Assembly: GCA_003543245.1 (NCBI GenBank) | Contig: DPJB01000016.1 | Span: forward strand, 1 to 42,193 | From: Moraxellaceae bacterium | GTDB taxonomy: Bacteria > Pseudomonadota > Gammaproteobacteria > Pseudomonadales > Moraxellaceae | Reading direction: 5' to 3' | Length of the DNA: 42,193 bases | Shown: positions 39,571-42,193 of the stretch, piece by piece | How the letters are laid out: the number at the start of each line of letters is the position of its first letter | Numbering within the stretch: position 1 is the stretch's first letter | Position numbers and translations under genes: made by a program | The notes under the pieces: generated by a model | Databases searched by the model: none | What the model was told of the DNA's origin: nothing | Seen by the model: only the letters and a program-made list of their open reading frames with translations

Positions 39571-39865
39571 TATCCCGGTACCTTGATTTTCTTGGATGGA
39601 CTGAGTCGAGAAAGGTATTCTGATGCGTTCCTGCAACTGCCTGGCCAATCCTTGGTCGTTATGGGGCGGGGTTTGTACTGAACATATCGCATGGCGGGTC
39701 GGTGGTCTATCGTCTGTATCAGGCATAACCGGCACTGTCGCTAATGCAGTTGCTGCCTTTGTTATGGCTGTGCCTTAATCTGCGCATATTCGCGGCTTCG
39801 CTCTGCGTACCACAAGGGCAAAGCCGCTCCCACATACCCACACACCCAATAACGGGCAATGCAAA
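39571..39865. other. Region between the outermost attC-like sites and DUF1244, no convincing gene
   Basis: About 295 bases without a supported gene. A short minus-strand frame (39508-39726) ends inside the attC at 39500-39570 and is not convincing. No integrase or attI-like site is recognised before DUF1244. Confidence 0.5.
39723..39767 (-). other. Outermost attC-like palindrome
   Basis: Outer arms CATAAC (39724-39729) and GTTATG (39761-39766) and inner arms GGCA (39731-39734) and TGCC (39754-39757). The minus-strand right box reads GTTATGC, as in Vibrio VCR sites. It is short (45 bp), so the call is tentative. Confidence 0.4.
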
Positions 39866-40120
39866 ATGATCGATATTCCTCCGGAGCAGCAAACCATTCT
39901 GGAAGCGGCTGCCTTCCGCAAGCTGCTGGAGCATCTGTCCCAGCGTCATGACGTGCAGAACATCGACCTGATGAACCTGGCGGGTTTTTGCCGTAACTGC
40001 CTGTCCAAGTGGTACCGGGCGGCGGCGGAGGAGCAGGGCATTGCGCTGTCCGATCCGGATGCGCGCGAGATCATCTACGGCATGCCGTATGAAGAGTGGA
40101 AGGCCAAATACCAGAAGTAA
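39866..40120 (+). CDS. DUF1244 family protein
   Basis: 84 residues. Almost the whole family signature is present: EAAAFRKLLEHLSQRHDVQNIDLMNLAGFCRNCLSKWYRAAAEEQGI, then DAREIIYGMPYEEWKAKYQ. The CRNCL cysteine pair is invariant in the family. The protein is small, cytosolic and of unknown function, widespread in Proteobacteria. It is the first core gene after the cassette array. Confidence 0.95.
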   Translation: MIDIPPEQQTILEAAAFRKLLEHLSQRHDVQNIDLMNLAGFCRNCLSKWYRAAAEEQGIALSDPDAREIIYGMPYEEWKAKYQK

Positions 40121-40172
40121 GATGTACCAGAAGTAGGGTGTATCAGCAGTAACGCGGTACGGGGCCCGGTGT

Positions 40173-40859
40173 TCAGGCCCCGCCACCCAGTGCCCGTCGC
40201 CACAGGCGGGCCGGCAGTACGTTGCGCAGGCGGTCGATGGCCTGGGCGACCAGTGCGGGGTGGGGTTCGTGCCCTACGTCATGGGCAATATCCAGTGAGA
40301 CGTCGGCACCCAGTGCCTGCAGGTGCTCAAAGGCATCGCGGGCGTGGTCTGCGCTGATCACGTCGTCGGCATCGCCATGATAAAAACTGATGCTGGTGAG
40401 TTGGGGGGCTTCGGTGGGCAGCCGTGCATAGCGCCCGGCAAAGGCCAGTACCCGTCCGGCCAGTCCGTCCACGGTCTTGATGGCCTCCAGTGCCATGATG
40501 GCGCCCTGCGAAAAGCCGACGACCACGGTATCGGTCGGGGGCACCAGGCTCTGGGTTTGTATCTTACGGATCAGGGCCACAAAGTCGGGCATGGCGGCGG
40601 CAATGCGTTCCGGCCGGTCATCCTCACCCATCTCGCTCACCGAAAACCACTGCCGTCCGGTCCAGTAGGCGCTCTCGAAGGCCTGCAGGCCGGGGGGCAG
40701 GGCAATGGCGGCCTCTGGCCAGGCCTCGTGAAAGGCGCGGGCCATGTCCAGCAGGTCGGTGGGCTGGGCGCCCAGCCCGTGCAGCAGGATGATCAGCTGC
40801 CGGGCGTTAGGGGGTGGGGTGTCGCTCAGCAGGCTGGCGTCGTTCAGGGTGTAATACAT
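40173..40859 (-). CDS. Alpha/beta hydrolase, carboxylesterase/phospholipase (YpfH-like)
   Basis: 228 residues from ATG 40859, chosen for the GGAGG site nine bases upstream; the frame extends to 40940. The esterase fold is shown by LIILLHGLGAQPTDLL (oxyanion), the nucleophile elbow VVGFSQGAIM, the acid in FYHGDADDVI and the terminal histidine in DVGHEPHPAL. It should hydrolyse small ester substrates in the cytoplasm. It is convergent with DUF1244 and divergent from GAPDH. Confidence 0.9.
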   Translation of the reverse strand: MYYTLNDASLLSDTPPPNARQLIILLHGLGAQPTDLLDMARAFHEAWPEAAIALPPGLQAFESAYWTGRQWFSVSEMGEDDRPERIAAAMPDFVALIRKIQTQSLVPPTDTVVVGFSQGAIMALEAIKTVDGLAGRVLAFAGRYARLPTEAPQLTSISFYHGDADDVISADHARDAFEHLQALGADVSLDIAHDVGHEPHPALVAQAIDRLRNVLPARLWRRALGGGA

Positions 40860-40967
40860 GGTGGCGGGCCTCCTGTGGCTCCTGTGGCCGTGCCCGGTGC
40901 CGGTCGTGTCTTCAAGCATAGCCACATGAGGCATATTCACGCATCCGGCAAGTTGCCTTCACCTTGC

Positions 40968-40996
40968 CTGACATCTGCCCGGAAACGGGCTAGAAT
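40968..40996 (+). promoter_or_regulatory. Sigma-70 promoter of the GAPDH gene
   Basis: CTGACA (40968-40973) and TAGAAT (40991-40996) are separated by 17 bases, one mismatch each from consensus (TTGACA, TATAAT). The GTG start lies about 44 bases downstream of the -10. Confidence 0.65.
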
Positions 40997-41039
40997 TCGC
41001 GCCCTCTATTTACCTTTGCCCCCTTGATGAGGTTGTGCC

Positions 41040-42193
41040 GTGAGCGTCGAGACCATCAAAGCCCTGCAGGAAGACCACTTTGGCCGCTGGAAAAACCGCG
41101 AAGCCATCGCCGAGAACATGATCCCGGCCATCGGCAAGCTGTACCGCGAACGCAATGTGGTTACCACGGTGTATGGCCGTACCCTGATCAACCGCTCGGT
41201 CACCCAGTTGCTCAAGCATCACCGCCGCGTGCGCATGATTGCCGGCGACCTCTCTGTGGTCGATACCTTCCCGATCATGGAAGAACTGGCCAAGCTGAAC
41301 CTGGGCCCGTGCAACGTGGACATCGGCAAGCTGGCCACCAAGTACAAGATTGTGGGCGGTGATCTGGCCGCGTTTGTGAAGAACGCCGTGGCCCCGGCCA
41401 TTGGCCAGATTGATGAAGGCAAGCCGACCGATGTGGTGCTGTACGGCTTTGGCCGTATCGGCCGCATGCTGGCCCGCCTGATGATTGAAAAGGCCTGCAA
41501 GGGCGACAGCCTGCGTCTGCGTGCCATCGTTGTGCGCAAGTCGTCGGAAAGCGATCTGCAGAAGCGTGCTTCGCTGCTGCGTCGTGATTCCGTGCACGGT
41601 CCGTTCGAAGGCACCATCTCGGTGGACGAAGAAAACGAAGCCATCATTGCCAACGGCAACTTCATCAAGGTGATCTACGCCAGCCAGCCGGAAGACATTG
41701 ATTACACCGCCTACGGCATCAGCGATGCGATCCTCATCGACAACACCGGCAAGCTGAAGGATGACGTGGGCCTTGGCCGTCACCTCACCTGCAAGGGTGT
41801 GAAGCGCGTGATCCTCACGGCACCTGCCAAGGGCAACGTGAAGAACATCGTGTTCGGTGTGAACAGCAACACCATCCTGGACGAAGACGCCATCATCTCT
41901 GCCGCGTCCTGCACCACCAACGCCATTACACCGGTGCTGAAGGTGATCAACGACAAGTTCGGCATCATCTCCGGTCATGTGGAAACAGTGCACTCGTTCA
42001 CCAACGACCAGAACCTGATCGACAACTACCACAAGGCCGATCGTCGTGGCCGTTCTGCTGTGCTCAACATGGTGATCACCGAGACGGGCGCTGCCAAGGC
42101 CGTGGCCAAGGCGCTGCCGGAACTGGCAGGCAAGCTGACCGGTAACTCCATCCGTGTGCCAACGCCGAACGTCTCCATGGCCATTCTCAACCT
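41040..42193 (+). CDS. gap: Glyceraldehyde-3-phosphate dehydrogenase, long form (3' end outside window)
   Basis: GTG 41040 starts a frame open to the window end (384 codons). The Rossmann nucleotide motif is VVLYGFGRIGRMLARLMIEK; the catalytic block SCTTNAITPVL carries the active-site cysteine, and GHVETVHSFTNDQNLIDNYHKADRRGRSA and NSIRVPTPNVSMAIL follow. An N-terminal extension of about 125 residues before the NAD domain marks the long-form GAPDH of Pseudomonas/Acinetobacter type, usually about 480 residues and suggested to act in gluconeogenesis. The remaining ~100 residues are missing only because the window ends. Confidence 0.93.
   Translation, partial: MSVETIKALQEDHFGRWKNREAIAENMIPAIGKLYRERNVVTTVYGRTLINRSVTQLLKHHRRVRMIAGDLSVVDTFPIMEELAKLNLGPCNVDIGKLATKYKIVGGDLAAFVKNAVAPAIGQIDEGKPTDVVLYGFGRIGRMLARLMIEKACKGDSLRLRAIVVRKSSESDLQKRASLLRRDSVHGPFEGTISVDEENEAIIANGNFIKVIYASQPEDIDYTAYGISDAILIDNTGKLKDDVGLGRHLTCKGVKRVILTAPAKGNVKNIVFGVNSNTILDEDAIISAASCTTNAITPVLKVINDKFGIISGHVETVHSFTNDQNLIDNYHKADRRGRSAVLNMVITETGAAKAVAKALPELAGKLTGNSIRVPTPNVSMAILN

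Larger units (their letters stand above)
33955..39770 (-). mobile_element. Integron gene-cassette array without integrase (CALIN-like)
   Basis: Between the RlmN-family gene and DUF1244 all genes are on the minus strand, differ sharply in GC from each other and from the flanks, and are separated by palindromic attC-type sites of about 70 bp. The core boxes GTTAGGC, GTTATAT and AGCTAAC are visible. Stop codons overlap or lie a few bases before the sites, as in cassettes. No tyrosine-recombinase (intI) gene is in the window. Five cassettes are inferred. Confidence 0.7.

Noticed and set aside
39508..39726. Minus-strand frame of about 72 codons starting in a GTTATGC box
   Set aside because: Its last ~20 codons run through the attC at 39500-39570, which real cassette genes avoid, and its composition is unconvincing.
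40108..40150. Repeated TACCAGAAGTA at the end of DUF1244
   Set aside because: A local slippage duplication just after the stop; no functional sign.
41010..42032. Minus-strand frame of 340 codons at the right end
   Set aside because: It is antisense to the GAPDH gene, whose motifs are unmistakable on the plus strand.

Overview
This is a 42.2 kb stretch of bacterial chromosome, mostly of moderately high GC and densely packed with genes on both strands. The gene content suggests a heterotrophic gammaproteobacterium, most likely of the Pseudomonadales (Pseudomonas/Moraxellaceae-like). Supporting families are a long-form GAPDH, DUF1244, YaaA, an alkyl sulfatase, paired acyltransferases, a solute-binding protein of the AdeT/DUF6091 type and a PraB-like secreted protein. 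The genus cannot be fixed from the sequence alone.

Layout. 1-6.7 kb: end of a TetR gene with a membrane protein; a three-gene minus-strand operon (solute-binding protein, secreted NTF2-like protein, GST-like protein); a WHG-type TetR regulator facing a carotenoid cleavage oxygenase; and a GST-HxlR pair. The TetR promoter and the carotenoid oxygenase promoter carry the same unusual operator, so they probably form one regulon. 6.8-13.2 kb: a molybdopterin oxidoreductase, an ABC1/UbiB-type kinase-like protein, two lipid acyltransferases and a nitroreductase with a 37-bp nested palindrome in its promoter. 13.2-16 kb: a decayed extra copy of the end of a metallo-beta-lactamase-fold gene, a secreted PraB-like protein, the intact MBL gene and an enoyl-CoA hydratase. 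16-25.8 kb: yaaA, a fatty acid hydroxylase controlled by a divergent AraC regulator, small secreted or membrane proteins, a degenerate EAL protein with a C-terminal sensor domain, and a LysR regulator divergent from an alkyl sulfatase lipoprotein. 25.8-33.9 kb: an SDR-DoxX fusion, DUF2269, a membrane-bound AraC regulator, an HD protein, two MAPEG proteins, a short MreB-like protein, a MOSC protein, a cNMP-binding protein, a Blc-type lipocalin and an RlmN-family methyltransferase.

34-39.8 kb is the accessory part. It looks like an array of integron gene cassettes, all read on the minus strand, with no integrase gene in the window (a CALIN-type array). Three reasonably clear attC sites (about 38275-38350, 38898-38972 and 39500-39570) and three weaker ones separate the cassettes. 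Cargo is an AT-rich PHP-domain/ABC-ATPase gene with an overlapping small acidic partner, a COG4339 HD-like protein, a GIY-YIG nuclease preceded by an 8-codon leader cistron, a membrane-anchored protein made of exact 33-residue repeats, and a secreted adhesin-E-like protein. The PHP-ATPase plus small partner is the best candidate for an undescribed system, probably a defence module.

39.8-42.2 kb returns to core genes: DUF1244, a serine esterase, and a GAPDH gene with a strong promoter that runs off the end of the window. No rRNA, tRNA, CRISPR array or transposase was recognised.
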